Assembly: GCF_004295485.1 (NCBI RefSeq)
Contig: NZ_CP036164.1
Location: forward strand, 2,294,001 to 2,358,000
Length of the DNA: 64,000 bases
Direction of reading: 5' to 3'
DNA from: Janibacter limosus
GTDB lineage: Bacteria; Actinomycetota; Actinomycetes; Actinomycetales; Dermatophilaceae
Shown: piece by piece, positions 1 through 7,863 of the stretch
How positions within the stretch are numbered: the first letter of the stretch is position 1
How the letters are laid out: every line of letters starts with the position of its first letter
Position numbers and translations under genes: made by a program
The notes under the pieces: generated by a model
Database searches by the model: none
Seen by the model: only the letters and a program-made list of their open reading frames with translations
What the model was told of the DNA's origin: nothing

Positions 1-1127
1 TCGCAGTGCCTCACTGCCCTGTCGGGCGGCAGACCGCTGGCGACGGCATCGCCCCACGTGTCCGCAACCGCGACGACGCGTGCGCCGATCGGGATGTCCT
101 CGCCGATCAAGCCCTGCGGACGGCCCTGGCCGTCGACCCTCTCGTGGTGGGCCGCGATCAACGACATCGGTCCGTCCAAGAACTCCACCGAGCCGAGGAC
201 CCGCTGAGCGGCTGCAGCGTGGTCGCGGCGCACGATCGCCTCCGGCGCGCCCTGGAGGGCAAGGTTGCCCACGTCGCGCAGGCGCGCGGCCGTCGTCACC
301 TCGTCGACGGCGACGGGCGTCAGGCCGACGCCGGTGGCGATCGCGGTGGCCGCGCCACCGACGAGGCGAGCCTCCTCCGCGGCCCCGGGCTGCCGCAGGT
401 CGAGTGCCACGACGAAGGGGTTGAGCACCTCGTGACGGATCGCCCACTCCGAGGAGTGGGTGTGCAGGCCCCACTGGATGACGAGGATCGAGGGGAGGAA
501 GAGCACGGCCGAGACCCAGCCCAGCCCAGCAGGGGCCCAGAGCAGGACCAACAGGTATGCCGCGAGCGCGTAGCTCGCGTAGGGGGATGAGATCTGACGA
601 ACGACATCGGTGAAGATCGCGCGCATCGAACCCGCAGAGCTCAGCTGGATCACGCCAGCGAGGAGCACCGCGTTGACGAGACCGGCGCTCACGGACGCCG
701 TCGTGATCTGCACTGCCAGCAGAACCGGCTGCACACCTTCCCGCGCCGTGGTGACAGTAGTCCCGCCGACGAGCCAGTAGCCCGCGGCTCCCGCCAGCAC
801 GTAACAGACACGTTGGCTCACGTTGAACCACCGCTTCACGGGCTCATTGCGGTCCAGCAATACCGGCAGTCCTGCAACCAGCGCGGCGCCGAACGGACCA
901 AGGAGCGGGATGGAGGCGATCTGCACGATGCCGGAGACCGAGATCTGGACCGCACCGATCGCTTGGGGTCTTCCGACGGCTGCGATCCCAGCAACGACGA
1001 CCATCGCGATGAACCAGCTCAACTGCTGGGGTGGTCCAGCGGACAGCCACGCAACGATCAAACCCAAGATGGCGAGGGCAGCGATCGACACGACGTAGTC
1101 GCGCGTCGCCCTCGCCAGGCCAGGCAC
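1..1127 (-). CDS. Membrane HD-GYP-like protein (3' part outside window)
   Basis: Translating the minus strand gives an open frame of about 375 residues that runs off the left edge. The first ~230 residues hold about seven hydrophobic segments, then a cytoplasmic domain follows. That domain contains HHERVDGQGRPQGL and later ARVVAVADTW, which matches the HHE-x-DG-x-GYP-x-GL core of HD-GYP c-di-GMP phosphodiesterases. GYP is GRP here, and the place of the usual LHDIGK reads LRDVGN, so the metal-binding HD pair looks lost and the domain may sense rather than cleave. No ATG is available; GTG at 1127 follows a GGAGG that is very close, so the start is uncertain. It begins 30 nt after the stop of the GADWA-repeat gene and is probably cotranscribed with it. 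Confidence 0.7.
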   Translation of the reverse strand, partial: MPGLARATRDYVVSIAALAILGLIVAWLSAGPPQQLSWFIAMVVVAGIAAVGRPQAIGAVQISVSGIVQIASIPLLGPFGAALVAGLPVLLDRNEPVKRWFNVSQRVCYVLAGAAGYWLVGGTTVTTAREGVQPVLLAVQITTASVSAGLVNAVLLAGVIQLSSAGSMRAIFTDVVRQISSPYASYALAAYLLVLLWAPAGLGWVSAVLFLPSILVIQWGLHTHSSEWAIRHEVLNPFVVALDLRQPGAAEEARLVGGAATAIATGVGLTPVAVDEVTTAARLRDVGNLALQGAPEAIVRRDHAAAAQRVLGSVEFLDGPMSLIAAHHERVDGQGRPQGLIGEDIPIGARVVAVADTWGDAVASGLPPDRAVRHC

Positions 1128-1156
1128 CCTCCGAGGAGGGTCGTCGTGCTCGATGC

Positions 1157-1528
1157 TCAGGCGTTGCCGAGTGCGCTTGACCCGGTAGCTACCGGGGCGG
1201 CCCAGTCGGCACCATCATCTTGAGAAGCGGCCCAGTCGGCACCGTCATCTGTGGAAGTGGCCCAGTCGGCACCGGCCGGACGCATGGTGCGCCAGTCGAA
1301 GCTGAGACCGAAGGGCAACGCCCAGTCGGCGCCATCATCCTGGAGTGCAGCCCAGTCGGCTCCAGCCGGATGCATCGTGCCCAAGTCGAGGCTGAGGCCA
1401 AAGGGCAGTGCCCAGTCGGCGCCGCTCCTCTGCTGCGCCGCCCAGTCGGCACCGCCCTGGGGCGTGAGAGGACCCGACAGGGTCAGTGCCAAGGTCGTCG
1501 CGCCCACAAGGGCCATGATCTTCTTCAC
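1157..1528 (-). CDS. Small secreted protein of GADWA decapeptide repeats
   Basis: I recognise no family. GTG at 1528 follows AGGAAC and gives 123 residues; ATG at 1516 is an alternative. Residues 1-24 look like a signal peptide (VKKIM, then a hydrophobic stretch to SGPLTPQ). The rest is a strict ten-residue repeat: GADWA begins at residues 26, 36, 56, 66, 86, 96 and 106. The skipped registers 46 and 76 hold SLDLG and SFDWR, so there is a 30-residue super-repeat (GADWAAxxxx, GADWALPFGL, SxDxxTMxPA) that occurs twice. There are no cysteines. It is followed after 30 nt by the HD-GYP-like membrane protein on the same strand. It could be a precursor of repeated signal peptides or a structural repeat protein; neither can be decided from sequence. 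Confidence 0.75.
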   Translation of the reverse strand: MKKIMALVGATTLALTLSGPLTPQGGADWAAQQRSGADWALPFGLSLDLGTMHPAGADWAALQDDGADWALPFGLSFDWRTMRPAGADWATSTDDGADWAASQDDGADWAAPVATGSSALGNA

Positions 1529-1658
1529 GTTCCTATGATGCCATTGATCTGACCCGGGACCCACCCCCAGCGCGAGGGCAATCCGTGGACTCGTGACAGA
1601 ATGCCTCGTTGTTACATCTCCTGCGCACGGTGGGAGAGCCCGTACGCAAGGAGTCACC

Positions 1659-1733
1659 ATGAGCAAGCGCGCCCGCAAGCGTCGCTCCCGCAAGGGCAAG
1701 TCCGCCAACCACGGCAAGAAGCCCAACGCCTGA
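1659..1733 (+). CDS. 50S ribosomal protein bL37
   Basis: A 24-residue, strongly basic reading frame (starts [15 protein letters not shown], ends HGKKPNA). This is the tiny actinobacterial large-subunit protein bL37, known from mycobacterial ribosome structures; the ANHGKKPNA tail is typical. An AAGGAG Shine-Dalgarno at 1648-1653 sits five bases before the ATG, and a strong hairpin terminator follows the stop. It stands alone upstream of sigR, a neighbourhood I know from mycobacteria. It is often missed because it is so short. Confidence 0.9.
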   Translation: MSKRARKRRSRKGKSANHGKKPNA

Positions 1734-1751
1734 GCTGGCACCACCCACGCA

Positions 1752-1783
1752 GGGGGTCGCATCCGGTCACCGGAGCGACCCCC
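1752..1783 (+). terminator. Terminator after bL37
   Basis: Perfect 9-bp stem GGGGGTCGC (1752-1760) / GCGACCCCC (1775-1783) with a 14-nt loop that itself contains TCCGGTCACCGGA. It lies 19 nt after the bL37 stop. The 3' side runs into CTTCGTC, with no clean T tract, as is common in actinobacteria. Confidence 0.7.
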
Positions 1784-1844
1784 TTCGTCATGCCCGAAGA
1801 CGGACACCGACGACTCGGCCGGTCCCCGGCCCGGACCACACGAC

Positions 1845-1872
1845 GGGAATGAGGCGCCCCCCCTTCGCCGTT
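1845..1872 (+). promoter_or_regulatory. SigR-type promoter upstream of sigR
   Basis: GGGAAT at 1845-1850 and GTTGAA from 1870 are separated by 19 nt. The SigR/SigH consensus is GGGAAT-N18/19-GTT, so this is the expected autoregulatory promoter. It lies about 95 nt before the sigR ATG. Confidence 0.65.
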
Positions 1873-1965
1873 GAACCACGCGAAGAGCCACGACCACGTT
1901 CAGGAGTCCAGGTGCTCGTACTGCACGCCGGAGAGCGCACGGCCACCCCGCTAGGGTGGAGTGCG

Positions 1966-2616
1966 ATGACTGATCCCACGACCGACGAGACGGCTGCCCA
2001 GGCTGCGGCCGACGCTGCCGTCGACGTCGCCCACGAGACCACCGAGCAGCGACGCGCGCGCTTCGAGCGCGAGGCCATGCCGCTGCTCGACCAGCTCTAC
2101 TCCGCCGCGATGCGCACGACGCGCAACCCGACGGACGCCGAGGACCTCGTCCAGGAGACCTACGCCAAGGCCTTCGCCGCGTTCCACCAGTACCGGCCGG
2201 GGACCAACCTAAAGGCGTGGATGTACCGCATCCTGACCAACACGTACATCAACACCTACCGCAAGAAGCAGCGCGAGCCCAAGCAGTCCGACTCCCCCGA
2301 GGTCGAGGACTACCAGCTGCACAAGGCCGAGCAGCACACCTCCAAGGGGCTGCGCTCCGCCGAGGTCGAGGCGCTCGACCGGATGCCCGACTCGCAGGTC
2401 AAGCGGGCGCTGCAGGAGCTGCCCGAGGACTTCCGCATGGCGGTCTACCTCGCTGACGTCGAGGGCTTCGCCTACAAGGAGATCGCGGAGATCATGGGCA
2501 CGCCCATCGGGACCGTGATGTCCCGTCTGCACCGCGGCCGACGTCAGCTGCGCGAGATGCTCACCGACTATGCCGCCGACCGTGGCGTGGCCGCCGCCAA
2601 GGAGAGCAAGGCATGA
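1966..2616 (+). CDS. sigR: ECF sigma factor SigR/SigH
   Basis: A 216-residue ECF sigma factor. Region 2 ([17 protein letters not shown], then [18 protein letters not shown]) and region 4 ([27 protein letters not shown] then [14 protein letters not shown], described here in parts) are both intact and very close to Streptomyces SigR and mycobacterial SigH. It directs RNA polymerase to thiol-oxidative-stress genes (thioredoxins, proteasome, Clp) and is held inactive by RsrA. The ATG at 1966 follows GGGTGGAG. It overlaps rsrA by four bases, so the two are translationally coupled, and a SigR-type promoter lies upstream, implying positive autoregulation. Confidence 0.93.
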   Translation: MTDPTTDETAAQAAADAAVDVAHETTEQRRARFEREAMPLLDQLYSAAMRTTRNPTDAEDLVQETYAKAFAAFHQYRPGTNLKAWMYRILTNTYINTYRKKQREPKQSDSPEVEDYQLHKAEQHTSKGLRSAEVEALDRMPDSQVKRALQELPEDFRMAVYLADVEGFAYKEIAEIMGTPIGTVMSRLHRGRRQLREMLTDYAADRGVAAAKESKA

Positions 2617-2912
2617 GCCACGACGACGCCAACATGGACTGCTCGCAGGCCCTCTATCGGATGATGGAGTACGTCGACGGCGAGATGACGCCCGAGGATA
2701 CGCAGGCGCTCCGCGAGCACCTGTCCGGCTGCGCCCCCTGCCTCGCCGAGCGCGACATCGACCAGGTGCTGCGCCAGATCGTGCAGCGCTCCTGCGCGTG
2801 CGAGCCCGCTCCCCCGCGGCTGCGGGCGACGATCATGCAGCGCATCACGACGATCTGCGACGACGGCTCGTGGTCCGAGGTCACGCAGGTGCGGCACATC
2901 ACCGAGGGCTGA
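2613..2912 (+). CDS. rsrA: Zinc anti-sigma factor RsrA
   Basis: A 99-residue redox-sensing anti-sigma factor of the ZAS family. The signature H36-x3-C40-x2-C43 is present ([12 protein letters not shown]), with C10 upstream and C61/C63 near the end. Reduced protein with zinc binds SigR; disulphide formation under diamide-like stress expels zinc and frees the sigma factor. Its ATG overlaps the sigR stop (ATGA). The last 14 nt overlap the convergent gene that ends at 2899. Confidence 0.92.
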   Translation: MSHDDANMDCSQALYRMMEYVDGEMTPEDTQALREHLSGCAPCLAERDIDQVLRQIVQRSCACEPAPPRLRATIMQRITTICDDGSWSEVTQVRHITEG

Positions 2913-4416
2913 GCTCGTCAGAGACTGACAACCAGTCGGGGTTCTGCGACACAAAGCGCACGGCGTGCACCCACGCCTGCTCACAGCTGGGGCTCATCTC
3001 GACCGCTTCGACCTGCTCGGGCGTGGTGGCTTCGACGGCATTGGTATCAGCTGACTGGGTGTGGACCACGCCCTCTCTCAGCAGGTTGATCGCCCGTCGT
3101 TCCCACCCGGTGGAGGTGTTGGCTTTCAGATCTGCAGCCCTCACCAAGACGTCGGCGTCGACCGCGACGAGGCGTTCGGTGAACGTGGTCTCACCGCCCC
3201 GATGCGTCCGGGATGTGAGCGTGCCAGCGTCGACGTCCACCTTCACGAGGCCGGAGAACTCGGGCTTCATGGACCGCGACTCCCACCGCCAGTACCCCGT
3301 CACCCGAGCGGTCTCTCCGCGCACCTCACCGGCGAAGTAGTCGGGCGAACCATCCGTCCGCCGTCCCGGCCGCACGAGGCACTCCTCGTGCAGCTCGCGC
3401 AGCATCCCCGTCAGCAGGACCCGCACACCATTGACATCCCCGTCGCCCTGACCACGGGACGCGCCCCACCAAGAGCTCCACCAGGGGCGTCGCGGGCCTT
3501 GCGGGAAGTCGGCGAGGTCGAGCGAACCTGAGCTGCTGGACGCGAGCGCTCCCGGAGCGACCGAGTTGCCCTGGGTCTGCTGGATGAGCATCACCTTGTC
3601 ATCGCGAGTCACCGCGAAGAGCGAGATGCCGACGATGTTGGCAGCCCGCGACTGGTCGAGGCTCAGCGCGCGACCGGCACGATCGACAGCGAGATCCCGC
3701 GGCTGGATCGACTGTCTCTCGTCGCGTCGATGGATGCGAAAGCCCCACAGCTCGTTGCTGCACTCACCGTCGAAGTAGCGGGTGGGGACAAAGGCCAGGT
3801 GTCCGTCAGTGAGCAGCTGGGCGGTGGGCTCCACTCCCAGGCCGAGGCATTGCCCGTTGAAACGAATCGGCAGGCGAAGGGTGCGCTTCCAGTTGCGCCC
3901 TGTGTGCCGGAGCGCCGCCGCGGCCACCTCCTGCAGAGTGCCGGGCAGCTGATATGCGCTGGTCTCCAGCCGCGCCGGGGTGATCACAGCATCCGCGTCA
4001 CCCTCCCCGCCCACCGGCTCTGCGACACTCCTGCCCCACAGCACCTGATCAACCTCAGTGCTCCCCCACAGTCGCGTCGCGATCCCGTTGTGGGAGGCAA
4101 CCGCGTCGCGCGCATGCCACCCCGTGTCCGTCCACTCGACGCCGGCCACGGGCTCGGGCTCGTACGGGACGAGGGTCACGGCACGCCAACTTCGGAAGGT
4201 CACGGCGGCGCCGATGAACGCGGAGACAGTCGCGATGACCAGGCCGAGTCCGTTGACACCCGCCACCACGGGACCCGGGAGGAGCGCAGGAAGGCTCAGC
4301 CCGAGCAACGCGACGAGCACGGCCACCAGCTCCCATGCGACGCGCGAGTTACGACCGTAGATGAATCGGACGTAGTCCCACCGGGACTGCAAGACCTTGA
4401 GGACGCGACCCACCAT
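2899..4416 (-). CDS. Two-TM protein with Nudix-like C-terminal domain
   Basis: A 505-residue protein of unknown function. Residues ~26-75 form two transmembrane helices close together. A long soluble part follows. From about residue 260 it resembles a Nudix fold: ISLFAVTRDDKVMLIQQTQG, the stretch ALASSSSGSLDLADF, and MLRELHEEC around residue 338, which matches the REUxEE half of the Nudix box; the upstream G-x5-E half is not obvious. The N-terminal architecture (membrane hairpin fused to a nucleotide-handling domain) is reminiscent of membrane-anchored effectors, but this is only an impression. Its 3' end overlaps rsrA. The short region 4417-4526 before the VapC stop holds no gene I can support. 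Confidence 0.6.
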   Translation of the reverse strand: MVGRVLKVLQSRWDYVRFIYGRNSRVAWELVAVLVALLGLSLPALLPGPVVAGVNGLGLVIATVSAFIGAAVTFRSWRAVTLVPYEPEPVAGVEWTDTGWHARDAVASHNGIATRLWGSTEVDQVLWGRSVAEPVGGEGDADAVITPARLETSAYQLPGTLQEVAAAALRHTGRNWKRTLRLPIRFNGQCLGLGVEPTAQLLTDGHLAFVPTRYFDGECSNELWGFRIHRRDERQSIQPRDLAVDRAGRALSLDQSRAANIVGISLFAVTRDDKVMLIQQTQGNSVAPGALASSSSGSLDLADFPQGPRRPWWSSWWGASRGQGDGDVNGVRVLLTGMLRELHEECLVRPGRRTDGSPDYFAGEVRGETARVTGYWRWESRSMKPEFSGLVKVDVDAGTLTSRTHRGGETTFTERLVAVDADVLVRAADLKANTSTGWERRAINLLREGVVHTQSADTNAVEATTPEQVEAVEMSPSCEQAWVHAVRFVSQNPDWLSVSDELSPR

Positions 4417-4526
4417 GCCGAAACCCTAGCCTCGGCCAGATGACGCTCGCAGTCGGCCAACCCGCAGGGCTATCCCGCGTGAGGGGAACCCCCCTTCGTA
4501 CCTCGAGGAACGTGCCCGGGCATACG

Positions 4527-4955
4527 TCAGGGACGCTCTGACGCCGTCCACGGGTCGAGGCAGGCAACTCCCAGCGGCTCGAAGTGCCGGATGTTGCGGG
4601 ACACCACCGTCATGCCCGAGGCCTCGGCCACCGCGGCAATCAGTGCGTCGTCGAAGGGAGCGTGCTCAGGGACTCGGTACGTGGCCAGCACCCGCGCGGC
4701 CGGCAGGTCGAAGGACAGCACCCGGCCGGAGAAGGCCGGCAACACCTGACGCTCGAACCAGCGGCGCAGCACCTCACCCTGAGCCGGGTCCGACCGCTCC
4801 TTGGCGACGATCCCGCGTTCGATCTCGCTCATGGTCAACGCGGTGACGAACTGGTCGGCGACGGACACGGTGGCCGACCATGCTTCGACAGCCGGGTTGC
4901 GCCCCCGCAGCCGAAGCGCGGTAACCACGTTGGTGTCCAGGACGAACTGGGTCAC
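4527..4955 (-). CDS. vapC: PIN-domain toxin VapC (FitB-like)
   Basis: A 142-residue PIN-domain ribonuclease. The acidic catalytic set is visible: D7 in VLDTNVV, E44-type residue in TMSEIERGI, and the DD pair in [13 protein letters not shown], with a final [16 protein letters not shown] toxins of this type cleave RNA when free of their antitoxin. GTG start at 4955 overlaps the antitoxin stop by four bases (GTGA), the normal arrangement for a VapBC operon. Confidence 0.88.
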   Translation of the reverse strand: MTQFVLDTNVVTALRLRGRNPAVEAWSATVSVADQFVTALTMSEIERGIVAKERSDPAQGEVLRRWFERQVLPAFSGRVLSFDLPAARVLATYRVPEHAPFDDALIAAVAEASGMTVVSRNIRHFEPLGVACLDPWTASERP

Positions 4956-5179
4956 AGCTCAGGGGTCCGGGCGGCCAGCCCAAGCCGCTCGGGCTCGAAC
5001 TCGATGTCGAGACCTTCCTCGCTCGCCAGCAGATCGGCGAGCGTCAGGCGAACTCCCCCCAGCGCCTCGGCCAAGATCGCCCGCGCCTCGGCCTCGGTCG
5101 AGCGGTGATGCTGCTCGGCGCGACTCTTCAGCGCTGCCTTGGTCCCTGCGGGAAGCTTGCGGATCAGGATCTGCTCCAT
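4952..5179 (-). CDS. vapB: Ribbon-helix-helix antitoxin VapB (FitA-like)
   Basis: A 75-residue antitoxin starting [18 protein letters not shown]. The N-terminal half is a ribbon-helix-helix DNA-binding motif with the FitA-type [17 protein letters not shown]; the C-terminal tail is acidic and would wrap the VapC active site. ATG at 5179 is preceded by GAAGGGG at good spacing; the in-frame GTG at 5188 overlaps that Shine-Dalgarno and is less likely. An inverted repeat lies immediately upstream. Confidence 0.88.
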   Translation of the reverse strand: MEQILIRKLPAGTKAALKSRAEQHHRSTEAEARAILAEALGGVRLTLADLLASEEGLDIEFEPERLGLAARTPEL

Positions 5180-5194
5180 GGCGACCACCCCTTC

Positions 5195-5214
5195 GATATC
5201 AGATGAATGATATC
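5195..5214. promoter_or_regulatory. Probable VapBC operator
   Basis: Perfect inverted repeat GATATCA (5195-5201) / TGATATC (5208-5214) with a 6-nt spacer, 16 nt upstream of the vapB ATG. It is AT-rich in a GC-rich context. FitA-type antitoxins bind such dyads to autoregulate. Confidence 0.6.
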
Positions 5215-5235
5215 AGCCAGGAGGCCGCGCCCGTC

Positions 5236-5277
5236 ACGCAAGAGACCCCCTTCGCGATCGAAGGGGGTCTCTTGCGT
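5236..5277 (-). terminator. Strong hairpin terminator after the desaturase
   Basis: A 19-bp perfect stem (5236-5254 / 5259-5277) with a CGAT loop; the core is GAGACCCCCTTCG. It lies between the desaturase stop and the vapB promoter and can act on transcripts from the right. The stem arms contain CCCCTTCG and its complement. Confidence 0.7.
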
Positions 5278-5346
5278 CTGGCTTCGAGACGCTTGCTGCC
5301 GTCTGGTGCTGCCGTCTGGCTTCGAGACGCTTGCTGCGCAAGCTCC
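5278..5346. repeat. Dispersed repeat family A, copy 1
   Basis: GGCTTCGAGACGCTTGCTGC occurs twice, separated by CGTCTGGTGCTGCCGTCT, and ends GCGCAAGCTCCTCAG. The TGA of the desaturase (read on the minus strand) lies in the end of this element. Related sequence recurs at 9825-9905, 21172-21200 and 47640-47780. Confidence 0.75.
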
Positions 5347-6588
5347 TCAGCCAGCGTTGGCGAGCTGGAAGCGGGTCTTGCGGGCGCGGGCCTTCAGGCC
5401 CTTCATGCCGGACGTGCGCAGGATGCCGATCGCCTGGGTGAGCGAGGTGTCGTTGGGCAGGGACAGGCGGATGATCTCGCTCCACGCGGAGCCGACCTGC
5501 TTGGGCAGCGATCCGGAGACGTACTCCAGGCCGTACTCGGCGAAGAGCGCCTGGATGCGCGGGGCGATCTCCGGGTAGCGACGGCTGGGCATGTCGGGGA
5601 AGAGGTGGTGCTCGATCTGATAGCTCAGGTGACCGGTGGCGATGTGCATCGGCGTCGAGCCGGTGATGTTGGCCGAGCCGAGCATCTGGCGCAGGTACCA
5701 CTCGCCGCGGGTCTCACCGTCGATCGAGTTCTTGCTGAAGGTCTTCACGCCCGCCGGGAAGTGGCCGCACATGATGACCGAGTGCGTCCAGTAGTTGCGC
5801 ACGAGGTTGGCCACGACATTGGCGCCGAGGGTCGACAGGAAGTTCGGCCCCGACAGCAGCGGGAAGAGCAGGTAGTCCTTGCCGGCCTGCTTCTTGATCT
5901 TGTTGACGACCTTCTTCGCCTCGAACATCCACTCCGGGTTGTCCTTGCGGGTCTTCCAGTTCTTGCCGAGCTCGAGGTCGTACGCGGCGATGCCGTACTC
6001 GAAGAGCGTGGCATTGATGAACTGCGTGATCGGCTGGATCAGGTAGCCCGGGTACCACTTCTGCGCGTCGTCGACACGCATGATGCCGTAGCCCAGGTCG
6101 TTGTCGTGGCCGACGACGTTGGTGTACGTGTGGTGCACCTGGTTGTGGCTGCTCTTCCAGTGGTCCGCCGGGGTGACGTTGTCCCACTCCCACGTGGAGG
6201 AGTGGATGCTCGGGTCGCGCATCCAGTCCCACTGGCCGTGGATGATGTTGTGCCCGACCTCCATGTTGTCCAGGATCTTGGACGCGCTCAGCGCGGCCGT
6301 GCCGGCCACCCAGGCGATCGGGTTGCCGGAGAAGAACAGGGCGGCGCGGCCACCGATCTCCAGGTAGCGCTGCGCCTTGATCACGCGGCGGATGTAGCGG
6401 GCATCGGCCTCGCCCAGCGAGTCCATGACGGACGCGCGGATCCCGTCGAGCTCGCGACCGAGCTCCTCGATCCGCTCCGGGGTGAGGTGCGAGATCGGCG
6501 ACTCGGTGAGATTGACGTGGGTGTGGATGACATCGGACATGCCGCCGGTGATGCGGGCGTCCGTCGTGCGCTCGAGAGTGGCAGTCAT
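5347..6588 (-). CDS. Membrane acyl-CoA/fatty acid desaturase
   Basis: A 413-residue di-iron integral membrane desaturase. The three histidine boxes are present: HNIIH, HNQVHHTY and HLSYQIEHHLFPD. It resembles DesA3-type stearoyl-CoA delta-9 desaturases of actinobacteria, which make oleate using electrons from a partner reductase. Hydrophobic stretches lie between the boxes. ATG at 6588 follows GGAGAAG, two bases after the stop of the ferredoxin reductase, so the two form an operon. The stop codon sits in a copy of dispersed repeat A and a strong hairpin follows. Confidence 0.9.
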   Translation of the reverse strand: MTATLERTTDARITGGMSDVIHTHVNLTESPISHLTPERIEELGRELDGIRASVMDSLGEADARYIRRVIKAQRYLEIGGRAALFFSGNPIAWVAGTAALSASKILDNMEVGHNIIHGQWDWMRDPSIHSSTWEWDNVTPADHWKSSHNQVHHTYTNVVGHDNDLGYGIMRVDDAQKWYPGYLIQPITQFINATLFEYGIAAYDLELGKNWKTRKDNPEWMFEAKKVVNKIKKQAGKDYLLFPLLSGPNFLSTLGANVVANLVRNYWTHSVIMCGHFPAGVKTFSKNSIDGETRGEWYLRQMLGSANITGSTPMHIATGHLSYQIEHHLFPDMPSRRYPEIAPRIQALFAEYGLEYVSGSLPKQVGSAWSEIIRLSLPNDTSLTQAIGILRTSGMKGLKARARKTRFQLANAG

Positions 6589-6590
6589 GG

Positions 6591-7706
6591 TCACTTCTCC
6601 TTGGTCTCGATGGTGCAGGAACCGGCGACGGCGGAGATGCAGGTCTGCACCTTGACCGCCGGGTCGTCGGGAGTTGTCGAGGTGACGTCGCCGGTGCGCA
6701 GGTCGCGCACGGCTCCGTCGGTCATGGGCAGGACGCAGCTGAAGCAGATGCCCATCCGGCACCCGCTCGGCATGAGGACGCCGGCGTCCTCGGCGGCGTC
6801 GAGGATGGTGGTGGCGCCGTCGAGCTCGAGGGTCTTGGTCTCCGCCCCGACACGAAGGGAGGCGGTCCCCCCTTCGCCGGCCTCGACGATGGTGGGCCGG
6901 AAGCGCTCCACGTGCAGCAGGTCGGTGTGGCCAGCCGCCTCGTAGTGCTGCTCGAAGGCGTCGAGCATGGGGGTCGGCCCGCAGATCCAGGTCTCGCGGT
7001 CGCGCCAGTCGGGGACGAGCTCGTCGAGCTGGTCGGGGGTGAACATGCCCTCGTCGTCGGTGTGGCGCACCATCACGCGCACCCCGGGAGCGGGGTTGGC
7101 CAGCTCCTTGGCGAAGATCACGTCGTCGGCCGTCGGCGCGGAGTGCGCGTGGACGACGTCGAGCCCGTCGAAGTCGTGGTTGCGCATCATCCCCATGACC
7201 GGCGTGATGCCGGAGCCACCGGTGAGGAAGAGGACCTTGGGCGGGACGCTCTGCGGGAGCATGAAGTCGCCGGTCGCCTGGTCGAGCTGGACGATCGTGC
7301 CCGGCCGCGTGTGGTGCACGAGGTGCCGGGAGACCAGACCGTCGGGCATCGCCTTGACGGTGATTGAGATCAGACCGTCGCGGGCGCTCGTGTCGGAGGT
7401 CAGGGAGTAGGCGCGCCACAGGCGGCGGCCGTCGACGTCGACGCCGATCCGGATGTACTGGCCGGCCGCGTGGCCCTGCCAGTCCCGACCTGCGCGGATG
7501 GTTATCGTGGCGGCGTCGCGGGTCTCGGGGATGACGGAGACGATGCGGCCGCGCAGGTCGGCGCCGGCGCGAAGGGGGGCGATGAGGTCGAGGTACTCGT
7601 CGGGGACGACGGGGGTGGCCAGGCCACGGGCGATGCGGACAGCGGTGTCGCGGACCTTCAGCAGAGGCTGGGTCCGGACCGCGTCTCGATTCGCAAAGGT
7701 TGTCAT
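6591..7706 (-). CDS. Ferredoxin reductase (desaturase electron donor)
   Basis: A 371-residue flavin reductase with a C-terminal plant-type 2Fe-2S domain. FAD-binding RAYSLTS and NAD-binding GGSGITPVMGMM are followed by the cluster ligands CRMGICFSC and a distal VQTC. This is the oxidoreductase class encoded beside delta-9 desaturases (Rv3230c-type in mycobacteria), which passes electrons from NADPH to the di-iron site. ATG at 7706 is chosen from the family N-terminus; GAGAGGATGGAG precedes it. It shares a divergent regulatory region with the PucR-type gene. Confidence 0.9.
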   Translation of the reverse strand: MTTFANRDAVRTQPLLKVRDTAVRIARGLATPVVPDEYLDLIAPLRAGADLRGRIVSVIPETRDAATITIRAGRDWQGHAAGQYIRIGVDVDGRRLWRAYSLTSDTSARDGLISITVKAMPDGLVSRHLVHHTRPGTIVQLDQATGDFMLPQSVPPKVLFLTGGSGITPVMGMMRNHDFDGLDVVHAHSAPTADDVIFAKELANPAPGVRVMVRHTDDEGMFTPDQLDELVPDWRDRETWICGPTPMLDAFEQHYEAAGHTDLLHVERFRPTIVEAGEGGTASLRVGAETKTLELDGATTILDAAEDAGVLMPSGCRMGICFSCVLPMTDGAVRDLRTGDVTSTTPDDPAVKVQTCISAVAGSCTIETKEK

Positions 7707-7741
7707 GACTCCATCCTCTCGCCTCAACAAGGCGATGGTTG

Positions 7742-7789
7742 TGTCTCGTGCGAGTAGTGTTTGACCTGAAGAATTGTTCGCTCGAGACA
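7742..7789. promoter_or_regulatory. Long-spaced inverted repeat between desaturase operon and regulator
   Basis: TGTCTCGTGCGA (7742-7753) and TCGCTCGAGACA (7778-7789) are inverted copies with one mismatch and centres 36 bp apart. TTGACC at 7761 could be a -35 element for the rightward gene. The arrangement suits a dimer bound at two sites by the adjacent PucR/CdaR-type regulator. Confidence 0.5.
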
Positions 7790-7863
7790 AAGAGGCGGTG
7801 TGGCCTGGCACTCACTCCCCTGCAGTCCTTCGAGAATTCATCCCTGCTGAAGAAGGAATTCCC

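Noticed and set aside
1190..1460. Spaced copies of GCCCAGTCGGC as a possible CRISPR array
   Set aside because: They are multiples of 30 bp apart and read in one frame as GADWA repeats; spacers are not unique sequences.
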